Part shown: one piece after another, positions 10,620 through 22,605 of the stretch
Layout: each line of letters opens with the position of its first letter
How positions within the stretch are numbered: the first letter of the stretch is position 1
Assembly (NCBI GenBank): GCA_022410635.1
Contig: JAJVDF010000301.1
Location: 806,295 to 870,294 of the forward strand
Direction: 5' to 3'
Origin: Tretioscincus oriximinensis
Lineage: Eukaryota; Chordata; Lepidosauria; Squamata; Gymnophthalmidae
DNA: 64,000 nucleotides
Position numbers and translations under genes: made by a program
Notes under the pieces: generated by a model
The model's input: only the letters and a program-made list of their open reading frames with translations
What the model was told of the DNA's origin: nothing
The model's database searches: none

Positions 10620-13600
10620 AATATAAACCAGAATAAGGGTCAGTGGGGGCAGGGCCCAAAGGTGTTAATTTAAATTCAGTTGAACTGAACTCATTCATAA
10701 GTTAAATTTTTGCTCTATTTTGATCCTTTACATATTATTTTTAAAATGAATTTTAATATTTTTGGACATTCACAAACTATTTGCCATTCAATGTAGAATC
10801 AGGCTTTAGTATAAAATTTCCTAAATGTTCCCTGTTGGGTATTTTTCACGTGCACATCTGAAACTTTTGCATGAGAGCTTTGCATGTGTAGGCAGTGTTT
10901 CCTCTAAGATTAGCAAGTTTCCTCTTTTAGGTTTTAAACTGCAACGTACTGGAGGCTGTGCCTCTATTGAACTTATGCATGCAAAACGATATGCCCTCTA
11001 CTACAGGAANACTTCATTTTTTAACTCCTTGGGCTACATTACACACATTCTGGCATTTCCATTTATGTTTTCTGATTGTATTAAACTACAGAAACATTGT
11101 TCTAAACTTTGAAGTTATCTGAAAGCACACAGTATAGCTATTAAAACATCACTCCAGCCTTTGAGAGTTTTGTTCCCTTCAGATGTTTCAGATGACAGTT
11201 TTTGTGCTGANCGTCACAGATGGGAGTTGTCTAAAACATCTGGAGGCACCCCATTACCAAACACAATGAGGAAAAGGGCAGATTAAATTGCAGTGAATTC
11301 TGCATCCTCTCACCCCCCCCCCAAATCTGAAGAACTATAATTAGAGAAAGCAAAGACACTAGTTAGTTGGAAATATCTTTGAATTCTTTTAATCCCTTAA
11401 GACAGTTTCAAGGGAAATGATCTGACTGTTCAGCATCTGCTAGTGATTGGAGGCAAATAAAAATCCTTGTGTGATTTCCAGTTCAAGCAGTGCATGGCAC
11501 ACACTACTATTATGAAAGCAAACACAGCAATTTCTCAATTGACCTCCACTGACTAATAAACCTTGTGATGATTCTAACATATGGGACAGTGAAAAAGAGA
11601 ACACTAAAATATATGCTCATGAATGCACATGGCTCTTTTCTCTTTTAAAAAGAACAAATAACATTTCATGAAGACTGTATTTTGTCAGAGACTTTCAATT
11701 CCCCAAACAACTTTAATATTTAGTCTGCTGTAGAGAAAACAAAGAAAAATGACATCTAAAATAGAAGCACATGGTGTCACTTTCCCATCTGACCTTAAGC
11801 TGCAAATCAGAAAACCAAAGCAGTCTTTGAGGATTTGTTTATACACTGTTCTGCACAACAGGAGCATAAGGACAATGCAGTAGGAAAGTGCTGTATTGTA
11901 TTCTCACAAGTTCTTTGTGTGCAATCCTGTTAAAGATTCCATTAAGGTTTGTATTACTTGTTGAGAAAAGGTTAGGTTGCATTTTTAGAAAAACAGAAAA
12001 ATATGTGGAGGAAGAAGAATGCAAATCTTTGGTGTGAGATGGTTTCTATAAAACGTATTTGGTCCACAAAAGTCAACATCTCCAGGAATATATTATCTGC
12101 CAGCATTCCTTTCCAATGACATTAGTGTCATGTGCTTGATGGTATTATACAGTTGTAAAGTCAGCACCACTGCAAGAAATAACTTCAAGCTGTTCTTGGG
12201 TTCCAAAGGAAATGATCTGAGACTTTTATTCCAAGGGAACTTACATGTGCTTTTCCAAGGTCTGATACTAACAGGTTTCCATTACCCTCACATTGACTCG
12301 GCTGTGGCCAGCCAGAACACTTGTGCAGCCCTTTTCAAAGAAAACGCAAGAGGCTGAGAAATATTTAGCAAGCTAAAAGCAGGAGGAAACACAGAGTGGT
12401 AAATCATATTGTGCAAAGCCATACTATGTTACACAGAAAGTTATTGAACTGTTTAAATTAGAACAGTGCCATTTGTACTGCTGAAAGAATTCCAGTATCA
12501 TAACATGAGTCTGAAAAATACTGCTGCAGAGGTGCAGGATCAGCAAAACACAAGTCACATTTGCATAACTGTTTTCAAAGTAGGAGGACTGGTGTCACCT
12601 ATAATGTCATAAAATAGATAAGGCCTTTTTGCTTATTTCCCAGGAAAAGGTCCTTTTTATACTGTCTATGAAAGAGCTGCATGTCATACTAGAATCTGGA
12701 AAGATAAGAATTCAAATTTACAGTAGACTTTGAAATTTACAGCCATTCAGCATTGTCCAGTTGCTAGTATGACTAGCAAGCATACTAAGAGCTCCCTTTC
12801 TCTACAGGTGTGGTCTAGAGAAGACCCATACCCAGTGTAGAGTGATCTGGCACCTCTCAGCATAACTTATTTCCATTTCAGTCTTGAACAACCATGTCTA
12901 CCACAAGCTCTTTGAAGGAAATAGAAAAATAGACAGTGTGGGGGACGGGACCAAGTGAATGATAAAATCAAGGTGTTTAAACTAAACTTGCTAAAGGGTG
13001 TTTAGTGTACTGTTCAAATTCAAAACATTCAGTCAGAACTAATCTTCAAATAATTTTAATGAAAAATACTTNAGAGTAACCAATCCTGAGATTGAAGATA
13101 TGCTACTTTCTAAATACTGTTTGTCCAGCATTTATTATGTTGCTTTTGGGTTTTTTTTGTTTTGTTTTGTTTTCTGTATTTGCCTAATATGCTAAACTGA
13201 GCTGTTCACTAGTATGCTTGTTTCTCTGGGGGACTAGTACCATTCTGGTCAGAAAACATCCTAAGGGCTTCCAACATTGTTCAGTGGTGGACCTGCTTGA
13301 AATGGTCAGAGATTGTTACGGTATTGGACTGGCAGTGCAAATGGCACCTGTGGGACTTGAACCAGATTTGAACAGATTAATTAAACTGCATAAGAAAAAT
13401 AAGTGCATATATCAGTTGAATCCAAATCCTAATGCATTATTGTATGTGCCACAACTCTATGGAGTAGCGGCACTTTCCAATGAATCATTTTCATAAGCTG
13501 CCTATAATAAATATGCTTTAGGAGGTTGTTTGTGGGGTGGCATGCACTGATTGTGTTGCAATAATAATTATCTGAACTTCCAAATTTAAATATACCATGA

Positions 13601-16430
13601 ACCACAACATTATTCTCATACTTGTTTCATTTCTTTTCCTGAATCAAATGCATTGCTGCTAGTTATTTTCTCAAACGACAGAAATGCAGCTGAACATTTG
13701 CATAGAAATGTGTATCCTGCTGGGCATACCACTGAAAGAGCACTCCTAAACAAAACTGCTTAAAGCAGCAGACTGTGTTCTCTCCCATCATTGCCTGTGG
13801 CTTAAATCCCATTCCATGCTGAAAAAAACCACTCTGCACAAAATTTGTATTCTGAGTAAAACACAGTGCGGGATATATGAGATTTTCATATTTTTGTTGT
13901 GATTCGCAGAACTGGATGCTGATTTAATCTAGTGCAAAAGCTAGTCCATTCCTAAATAGGATCTGTTTTGATCAATATTTAGCATAACACAGTGCAATCA
14001 TACCAGCTTTAGCACAGAACCTTTTGATAATGGATGTGGGCTAGTTATACAGACAATGTTATATTGGGACCACCAATTTTAAAAGAAAAACTTCNCAAAG
14101 CATGTGAATTCTCCTTTCATTTCATTTCCAATCACCATTTGGGGTCCAGAATACTCATGAGGTAGGCAATTATTTGAATGAATCCACCAATAAATCATCT
14201 CTAAACTTAGAGGTGTTTTTTTCTTTGCTTTCTTGTAACTACATGCAACTGCAGTTTTTAGACCAGGCACTCCCACATGTCTTTTGGTAAACCTACAGAA
14301 TTGATAAGTCACCTGGTATTTCAGTGTTGTACGTAGCATAATATATTACATTACATTATATATAGTGTAGTATAGTATAGTATTGTGGTATATAGACCCT
14401 ATTCTAACTTGAGTAAAAAACAGGAATTAAAACACAGTCATCCTGTTCTGGTCTAGCTCCTTTTCCATTTATTTAAAATGAAAATGTAGTGGCCATGTGC
14501 CATTCTGATAGCAACATGTGGTTTCAGAGGGTTTCCTCTAAGGAACTGGGGTAAATGCTGGGAAATTGAATTCACATTGTCTCAGTACTTACTTCAATTC
14601 CAGGGCAGCAACTCCCTATCATCAGAATGACACCTGTTGTCAATTGGAATTCATTTTGAAGCTAGAAAGGGACAGGGGAAGAAACCAAATAGTGGGATAT
14701 TTTGAAGGGGCTATTCTGTCGCGCCACTAATCCACTCAGTCTATCCTAATTCTCTCATCAAACACCCTTTCTGGATGGAGAGGTTTCTAACAATCCTAGA
14801 GGTACGCTCAAGCATCAGCCAACCTGGTAGCAGCAGAGATTCCAAAGCTTTCCTCCCAAATATCTAAATTTAATTTTCAGAAGTTTCTGTTTATCATTCC
14901 CACTTTATTTAATGCCATCGTGCAGCAGGACCATTGACTCTGGCACTGTCTAAATACTGTATGATTACTGCAATCTTTATCCTCAGCAGACAAATCATTA
15001 TGTGCATATATTTCTCTCTACTGAGGACGAACTATCCTTAGTGCAACTAAGGCCTTGTGCACATGAAATTTTCCCACCTGGATGGTAGGATCTTCATGAC
15101 TACTCACTCCATATGACAATAGAGCTTTTACTCCTCCTGGAATAAGCTCCTTTGTCATAGAATAAATAAATTGCCAATGTTCTCCAAGATCAGCCTGAAA
15201 CACTGCTTCTTCTATGAGCAGTTGCCTGCAAGCCATAGTTTTTGCCATCAACACATAAGACTGGCTGACAGCAACTTCGTGATCCTTTGGGTGTGTTCTC
15301 CTCGCCAGCTTTGCAAGCTCTGCATGGATTTTGAGGGTAACTATGCATGGGCAGACAATTGAGTTATGCCAGGTTTTCGCTCNCTTTCGCATTTTACCTC
15401 GTCATATGCATAGAGCTTGAGAAAGGGCTCCCAATGCAGGAAAGCACTTTTTCAGCTTTACATCTTCCCTCCCTCCCTGATGTTTCCAGGATCACAGTCA
15501 CACAGCATTTTTTATCTGAACGAAGGCCATCCTATGTCCAAATGCATTAGATTTAAATGTTCGTTTTGCTTTTCTGCACACTTCCCTATCNTTCGCGGGA
15601 TTATCCTCTGTGTGAATTATCACAAGTCCAAGTCCATTCCTGCTTAAGTAAACAAACACAGTGAAAAAATCTGATTCATGCTGCAGCAAGAAAGATCTCT
15701 CTCACTCACTCACACAGCTACCAAATTATCACCACCTCCCAAAGTTGCTATCCACTGCCCCAGCCACAATCTCTTCACCACTACTCTATTCTGATCACCC
15801 CCACACACTGCTGCCTCCCCACATTGCTACTGCTTGTGTGCTGAAGCTTATTTTCTATCAGGCAGAGGCTAGGAATGAGCCTCTGAGTGGCTAACCTGCT
15901 CCTGTGCCAGACTGTCTTTTCAGTGTAACCACAATCCAAGGCAGCTAGAAGAGTCAGAATTAGGAATTACAAAGATCTGTGGTTTAAAACGTAAGCAATA
16001 TACTTCCATTTAAGCTTGTCATTAGAAGGATTTTGTAACAAAGATAAGAGTACAGTCCTTTAATATCTTGTTTTCATCTTCTCTGTTTACTCACTTTTTC
16101 TTTTTACAGCATTCTTTTTTAAATAGTATGCTTCAGGGCATAGGGTTTTTTTTACATGACCTCTAAATTGCTCTGGATCCTTTCTGTCTGGAGAATGAAA
16201 TACATGTGTTTCTATTATCAATATCTAAGTAGTTCATTCATGTAAATAAGCAAGTGCAGTAGCAAAAGCCATCAGAGAGGCTCTGTATGAAAATTTTATA
16301 TTTCTAACAGCTCAGTCCTGCACAGCCAAAGAGGATATTCCATAAGCAGGCAAATGTGTACTGATAAAAAGAGAAGAGTAATTACAAACACACACAAGAA
16401 GATCCCAGTTTTACATGTAGAAATGGAACA
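10620..16430. other. Unassigned AT-rich DNA
   Basis: No gene or recognisable transposon. Small simple repeats are present: a TTTTG-type run at about 13,149-13,172 and a TAGTA-rich run at 14,340-14,392. The open frames at 13,218-13,496 (+) and 15,018-15,392 (-) have no recognisable motifs. Part could be host intronic or conserved noncoding DNA. Confidence 0.5.
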
Positions 16431-16815
16431 TATAATACCAATATATGTAAGGGAGATATTGAACACAGTTATGACATGTGCCCAAATTCTTCTGTTTATC
16501 AGATGGAAAGATGAGACAAAATGATCATTACAAAGATTTTATGAATATATAATTAGTAACATAGAAATCAAGATATCTATATAATTAATAATCTGGAAAA
16601 TGTATGGATAAAAGAAGATTCTAAACAGAAACGGATAATAGGGAGGAACTATTTAATAAGAAAATTGGAGAGTAGTTTAACAAAATTAAGATTAAGGTTG
16701 ATATTCCAGATGCAATTATAAGAGTACTAAGTAATAAAGTGGGAGGGATAAGAGGCAGAGGGAAAAAATGTAACATGATACAACTATTAATAAAATGTTT
16801 TAAAAACCAAACCCA
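16430..16815 (+). mobile_element. L1-like LINE 3' UTR
   Basis: The strand is strongly A- and G-rich, ends with AATGTAACATGATACAAC and a TTAATAAAATGTTTTAAAA tail, and resembles the reverse complement of 36,640-36,700, which shares AATGTAACAT and TTAATAAAA. Two dispersed copies with the same terminus argue for a retroelement 3' end. L1 is inferred from the purine bias and the poly-A-like tail; no reverse transcriptase motif is visible. Confidence 0.4.
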
Positions 16816-19560
16816 TACAAAAGTTCCCTCCCTTTTCTTGAAGAATTCATTATTTTACCAGTTTTCCCTATAGGATCTGTATTATGAACATCAATGCCCC
16901 TCAGTTTTTGCTTGGCACAAAATTGTTTCCTTTATTGTTTCCTAGTCTCACAAACCCTTCAAACAGCATTATAATTCAAATATTAAGCTTATTACTCTGT
17001 TTCCAGGTAGTTAATTCTGNGCAGTTGTTTGAAAAATAACAGATCACAATATGTGCATAGCAACAGAGCTATTTTCTTCAACCAATTTCAATATGCACAT
17101 TTTCATTTCCATGCATTATTATTTCCTGGGGAATATTTATATAGCAGAGCTAGGAATTGATCACAGTAATACTTTCTAACCTTCTTTTAGAATACATAAA
17201 TGTGAATTTTTCAGAGAGCAATTCCTAAAACTTCTTTTTATTGACTCTTGGGACAGAATTGTCAGCTTGTCTCTTGTAGTCTGACTAGTGAGTGGACCAC
17301 AAACCGCAGAAATAATAAAAAAGGGATTTGTAATGTTAATTTTATGTTGCCTTGAATGCAAATGCCTGCTGAATTACTTTGCATAGGCTCCAAGTTGCTA
17401 TTCTAGCTCATGGCAATACTTGAAGTTATTCCCTCACTTTCTTCATGCTGCTTTTGTTTTCTACAAATCTGCTGACAACATCTTTACAAACGTCTCCAAA
17501 GGAAACAAAACATCAAGGCTGAAAGGTCAAAATCCTTTAAACTAGACTCTCAAGCGCATGCCAAGATGGCATGTAGGAAGACAATCCATTCAAGTCCACT
17601 TCTGATACAAAGAAAAGCTATTTGCAAAAAGCAGGGAAAGCATTCATAAAAGAGAGTAGGCTTAGGTTAAGAGAAGTGACAAAAAAAATGAAAAATGCTG
17701 GTGTTCACTGAATTCAGAGCTATACTTCTATGGATGTTAGCAGGTTTAAACGTGATAACTTATAGAGCTATAAAGAATTTCTAAGTGAGGTTTTCCTTAT
17801 AGCTTTTCAACAACAGTAATAAAGGTCAAGTGTGGAATAAAACATAACTTCAATTACTATTATTAATACAGCTATTACAATTACCATTTGTTCTATTTCT
17901 GTTCATTTGTGTCCAATACTTCAGAATTCCATGGCAAATGAGGTTCATGGCAGGGCAAAAGTAAATTGGTTTAGCACCCATGAGATAATAGTTCACCCCC
18001 TCAGAAGACACAGAACTTTGTGGCTTCAGTTCACATGCAGTTCAATGTAGACCAATGGGAAAAAATCATTTTCAGAGGATCCCAACCTACTGGTATATTT
18101 TTTTTCAGAGGCATGCACTATCCTGCCTATGACCAAGGGCAGCTGTGAATTTCATATGAAAATGTGAACATATCCTGAGAATCCATAATGCTTCATTTCC
18201 TATGTCTGGAAGCATACTATCACTCTTAATTTAANGATTCTGGATATCCCGTGCACGCTTATATGCAATTGTTGTTGCTCCATATTTAATTTTCCGCATT
18301 TCATAATATAAAACTATAATATCACAGTTGAAGTATAAAAACAGAATAACTAAAAAAAATTAACTCCCATTTTTCTACTGTGGATACTAATAATCAGTTA
18401 ATATTCAGTTTCTCCTGCCTATCTTCATTAATCTTCTGCCTATATGTAAATTATTTCATCCCTATACAAATTTGTTTTAAGTTAAGTGTAGTTTGCCTTG
18501 ATATCTACACTGTGTATATGAATTTTAAATTTCAGAGGATACAAACTTCAGTTTAAAAATATTCCAGTTTTGAATAGCATGATATAGAAAAGCAAAATTG
18601 CTTGCACTTAATATGACAACTTTTTAACAGTTGTCATCCAGCCCACCTAGTATTCATCTAAGCTTGAACCTCTTTCTATAATATCTGAGTTATCTTTAAT
18701 CATTTATACGACTAAGATGAATAAGGTGATTGGCCATGGTAGTATCTGAAAGACGACTAAGGTTAAATCAAGTTCCAAGACGAGTTCTCAAGAGGACATC
18801 TCTGCTTTATTTGAAGTCAGCCAGGTAGCAGTGTGTTCAAAGGCTGTCGATCTAAAAGGTTTATTGGTGTAAACCTCCAGTTTGTTTAATCTAGGTATGA
18901 CTGATAGAAGAACATCTGGTATGGTATTTTGCACTCTTGGCTCAGTCACATCACACCTTATTAATGGAAAAGCTATTCCCTTTTTTCCTACTCATGACAT
19001 TAAATAAAAGAGAGAGATGAAAGAATGCCATTCTGAAATATATTAGGTGTAAAGAAAAGGGTGCCTCACATGACTACAAAAGAAAGCAAATGAAACTTTA
19101 ATTAAGCACACTTTTATCTCAATACATAAAGGAAAGACTTTAAAATAATTTGAAAAAGTTTGTGCTTATCCTGTTTATAATTATCATCTTAATTTACAAG
19201 ACGAGAAGAGCATTGAGTCCTCTGTCCCTAAAGCAGTAAAGACGAAGAAATGCAGCAACCCTGCATTCCAAGTCAATAGGTTTATGGTTGTAGATAAATA
19301 CAGAATTGTTCAGATGCATCAAAGGTAATGCTTCCTACTATGTCAACATAACCTATACGAAGCATTTAGTAGTTTGCAGTTAGTTGACTTTACCAAATTA
19401 GACCATTGAGAAGATAGACAAATTGTAAATATTATCTATCTGCTTGTAACCAACGAGTCAGTGAGGCTTTACCAGGTTGTTATGTACCAAGTAGTTTGTT
19501 GCCTCTTAGTAGGACAGACACTTAAATTGTTTCTTTATCTAATATGAATGACATCGGACT
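16816..19560. other. Unassigned AT-rich DNA
   Basis: No gene, RNA gene or repeat family recognised. Open frames are short and without motif. Confidence 0.5.
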
Positions 19561-19562
19561 AC

Positions 19563-19700
19563 AGGTGAAACACTGTTATAACGAGTGCCAAGTGGATGTG
19601 TTCATTATAATGAAATTTTATTATAACAAAACCTACTGTAACAAACATTACTCTTAACAGATGTTCTGCCAGAACTTTTTTAATTTGTCTGTTATAACAC
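19563..19700. mobile_element. Possible pogo/Tigger-like transposon end
   Basis: After a TA dinucleotide the sequence starts CAGGTGAAACACTG and then repeats TTATAAC-type units (19,576, 19,620, 19,692). Pogo/Tigger-type DNA transposons insert at TA and often have CAG-starting ends rich in TATAACG units. Only one end is seen, no transposase is present, and the call rests on general resemblance. Confidence 0.25.
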
Positions 19701-20702
19701 AAATTTTATACCTGTATTGACTTTCCCCCTCTTGGTTAAGATTTTTTCTTTTTATTCATTTTCTGTAATTAAAAAGCAATACATTCCATAATATTCCATG
19801 GAGCTTATTCTTAGAAGATTAAAAATCTTTTAAATCTATACTAGTAAATCTGATTTTTTTTATCAGGATTACCATACTAGCTCACAGCTATATTAAGCAG
19901 TTGGATAGCATTAGAACTAAGAGGATGCATGTTTCTTGAAGTCACACAGCTTTGATACTTCTCTCTTGAAGCCATGTCCATGCTCACTCAGATCTGTCTA
20001 TGTATGGCTGTGTCATTGCTTAATCTATAACAGACAACAATGGTCTGATGTGATTTACCCACTATTCCAGATTAGCAGGCTCTTGGTTCAAATCTGATCT
20101 TTATTACTACTAATCCCATGCAGGTGACGGGACTCAGGTCCCATAAACTGGATTACTAGACTGTGTATAATGGGGCTTAGATTGCTCTTGAAAACTGAAA
20201 GAATGCTGTACATGCTGAAAATTCCATAGGACCGCAAAACTGAAAGGCAATTCTAATACATTTTGTTCCCCAAGGCAACAATCCAAGTGAACTCCACAAT
20301 GAGCCAAGCAATTTATGACTAGTCCTAACAGTTCCTAACAATAACCAACCTGGTTCTGAATTCAACTTTGGAAACCATTCCAAACAGAGGTAAATTCAGC
20401 CAGTGATTAGTCAAGGCAAGCAAATAATAAGGGGGGGAGGGAGAGAGAGAGATCAACCTTCAGGTAGTCTAATAATTTTGCTGAACTCCTTTTAAATACA
20501 TTTTTAAGATACAACAAAAAATGTTTATTCCTCAAAGAAGTATCTTACATGATTCTCATGCACTCTAACATAGGCTTAGTTATTTTAAACTTATACCTTC
20601 AAATTGTGAAAATCCATGTGTAGAATCACATCTCTGTTCTTATAGTAATTATATTTTGTTTTCTTTTTTACCCCCATAATCCCTATAGCTTTTTTATAAA
20701 TA
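19701..20702. other. Unassigned DNA
   Basis: Nothing recognised except a short G-run with (GA)n at 20,430-20,452. Confidence 0.5.
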
Positions 20703-20792
20703 CCTGGAAACGCAGGAATTGGGGGCGAAGGGAAGAGCAGGAAAAGCAGCCGGCGTGGCGTCTTCTCTTCCAGGTGTAAGATCACCTTAGGA

Positions 20793-21137
20793 ATGCTTGC
20801 GCTGGCTGTAGGGGGAGCATCTCCACCCTCCCTAGCTGCTGTTGCGATGAGAAAGCACAATTTACAAGTTTATAAAGATGCAGCGGGAGGCGTGGTAAGG
20901 GTTATCAACAAACAATCATCAAAATCAGTTCGAGTCATGAAGTTGGTAAGAGAATTTGTGCTGCTCTGTTTAATGTCTAACATTTTCTTTGTATCTTCAC
21001 GTGTTCCTGGATTGGATAATGTCATTGCTGATGCGCTGTCCCGGCAGCAGTGGGAGCAGTTCCGGCAGGTAGCACCCGATGCTCATTTACAACCAGAGGA
21101 ATTTCCCCAGCATCTCTGGGACCTTGGGAGGAGTTGA
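20793..21137 (+). pseudogene. RNase H/polymerase C-terminus of Ngaro-type element
   Basis: Only the part from about residue 30 looks element-derived: VVRVINKQSSKSVRVMKLVR, then FVSSRVPGLDNVIADALSRQ, then a proline-rich tail ending in PQHLWDLG. The VPG-x-x-N-x-x-ADALSR signature is the usual end of the RNase H domain in DIRS-like and Gypsy-like polymerases. The first 25 or so residues do not align with that pattern, so the ATG at 20,793 is probably not a real start and the domain is truncated upstream. The frame overlaps the start of the recombinase region that follows in another frame. Confidence 0.72.
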
Positions 21138-21496
21138 TTTCGAGTGGAGTGTGGGGATCGTTATCCTCGTCATCTCACTCCAGCTACAGTAGGGCCTTCA
21201 GGGCTTTCTTACAATTCGCATGGAATGTGGCAGACCCTTGTCGGGGTCTATTTGTGGAACACACTGTGCTCTTGTACCTGGCTCAGTTGCATGTTTCAGG
21301 GGCTGCCCATAAGACCATTAGCTTGCATTTAGCAGCCCTCCAATTCTTTGCTCGTTGTTTGGGCTGCCCGGAAGCTTGTGATTCCTTTTTGGCTAGGCGA
21401 NCTCTGGTGGGTTGGTCTCGCTCCGTTCCGCCTCCCACGGATAGTAGGTGTCCCATAACTCATCAAATTTTGGATCAAATATGCAACAGCCAGTAG
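21050..21496 (+). pseudogene. Tyrosine recombinase N-terminal domain (core-binding region)
   Basis: From about residue 29 the frame reads LISSGVWGSLSSSSHSSYSR, then a helical FRAFLQFAW segment, LLYLAQL and ISLHLAALQFF. This is the alpha-helical core-binding domain that grips DNA before the catalytic domain in DIRS-type recombinases. The frame stops at 21,496 and the protein continues in other frames at 21,448-21,630 and 21,587-22,009, so at least two frameshifts disrupt it. One N lies at 21,401. Confidence 0.72.
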
Positions 21497-21630
21497 TATG
21501 TTCATCTGTCTATGAGCAGCCTTTTTTTAGAGCAACATTTTCATTATTGTTCTTTGGGGCCTTTTGTCCAGGGGATGTAATTTCTAATGCTACAAGTAAG
21601 GGTTCTGCCAGGTGTGTCCTGGGATGCTAA
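21448..21630 (+). pseudogene. Tyrosine recombinase, first catalytic-arginine region (mutated)
   Basis: The segment FRATFSLLFFGAFCPGDVIS corresponds to the helix and turn that normally carries the first catalytic arginine of tyrosine recombinases (usual pattern FFGAFR-x-x-E). Here the codon at the arginine position is TGT (Cys) rather than CGT, consistent with decay of a CpG. The frame joins neither neighbour without a shift. The copy is therefore unlikely to make an active recombinase. Confidence 0.6.
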
Positions 21631-22009
21631 TAAACTGTTCATTTTTCTCAGAAAGTCCAAGACAGATCAAGCCAATGGAGGAGTGGTCATTCAGCTTAAT
21701 GCTTCGATCGGCTCAAGCTCTTATCCGTTTAGAGATACAAGACACTTTACTATGTNCTGCCCTGGAATTGTAGTCCTCTTTTTAATACAACAAGATGGTT
21801 CCTTTTTATCTCAGTACAAGGCAGCTAGTGTGCTTAGATTGGCTTTGCCCCATATTGGCTTGCCACCCACGGAGTTTGGTTTACATTCATTTCGAATAGG
21901 AGCTGTTACTACCGCAGCCAACTTCAATATTCCAGCAGGGGGTATCCAGGCCATTGGGCGCTGGAGATCGAGGGCTTATCGAACTTACATTCGGCCAGAG
22001 TCCTTATAA
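21587..22009 (+). pseudogene. Tyrosine recombinase catalytic domain of Ngaro-type element
   Basis: The 140-codon frame holds the C-terminal catalytic half. VSWDANKLFIFLRKSKTDQ (10-28) contains the beta-hairpin lysine region; QQDGSFLSQYKAASVLRLAL (68-87) follows; then GLHSFRIGAVTTAA (98-111) with the H-x-x-R pair (His100, Arg103), GRWRS (124-128) and the YRTYIRPE end (131-138), which supplies the nucleophilic tyrosine. In DIRS-like elements this enzyme inserts a circular DNA intermediate. It ends in TAA at 22,007-22,009, overlapping the next ATG by one base. Confidence 0.85.
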
Positions 22010-22605
22010 TGGGTTGTCCTTTCTTTTTTGCAGGTACTCCTTGGCAGGTGTGGCTATTAGGACACAGCATTGTTTATTGGGCCAGTCATTATGCTGCAAC
22101 ATCTTGCTGGTCCAGCTCCCTGCGGGTGCCATGTTCGCTTCGCTTGGAATGGATAGGGCAGCGGGGTATGCATTGGGCAGAATTGTGTCCTGTAACCATC
22201 GAAGCAATTCATCACCTGGGAGTACCTGATGCGCTTGTTTTGCAGCTGGGCGAGAACGACCTCCCAGCGTCTCGATGTGGGGAACTCGTTTGTACAATTT
22301 TGCATGATCTCGAAGTTCTAATGCATTTATTCCCTAACCTTAAATTGTTTTGGTCCGCATTGTTAACTTGCCTTAATTGGAGAGGAGCACATAATGTGTG
22401 GGCAGTTGAAAGGGTTCGTCACCGGGTGAATGCCAAAGTTGCTCATTGGGTAATAGAGCAGGGTGGCGTAGTTATTGAACACAGTTCAATACGCATGTTG
22501 TCTGCGCAACTGTTTGGTTCGGATGGTGTCCATTTATCTGATAAGGGCAATGCGGCTTGGATAAAGCAAGTTTGGAAGGCTCTTATGCAGTGGGCGTTGG
22601 GCTAG
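22009..22605 (+). CDS. SGNH/GDSL-like hydrolase of Ngaro-type element
   Basis: An uninterrupted 198-codon frame. Three SGNH-hydrolase blocks are visible: LLGHSIV (16-22) with candidate nucleophile Ser20, LQLGENDL (79-85, Asn83 in the G-x-N-D block), and SDGVHLSDKG (171-180) with Asp172 and His175. This order and spacing fit small esterase-like SGNH enzymes, which occur as an extra ORF in Ngaro and some other DIRS-like elements; the substrate is not known. The ATG overlaps the recombinase stop as TAATG, so it may be translated by re-initiation. The neighbouring recombinase is broken, yet this frame is intact. Confidence 0.82.
   Translation: MGCPFFFAGTPWQVWLLGHSIVYWASHYAATSCWSSSLRVPCSLRLEWIGQRGMHWAELCPVTIEAIHHLGVPDALVLQLGENDLPASRCGELVCTILHDLEVLMHLFPNLKLFWSALLTCLNWRGAHNVWAVERVRHRVNAKVAHWVIEQGGVVIEHSSIRMLSAQLFGSDGVHLSDKGNAAWIKQVWKALMQWALG

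Noticed and set aside
13218..13496. 92-codon open frame on the plus strand
   Set aside because: No recognisable domain, splice context or codon bias; expected by chance in DNA of this size.
15018..15392. 124-codon open frame on the minus strand
   Set aside because: Longest non-transposon frame in its region, but no motif, and it contains an N; no support for a gene or exon.
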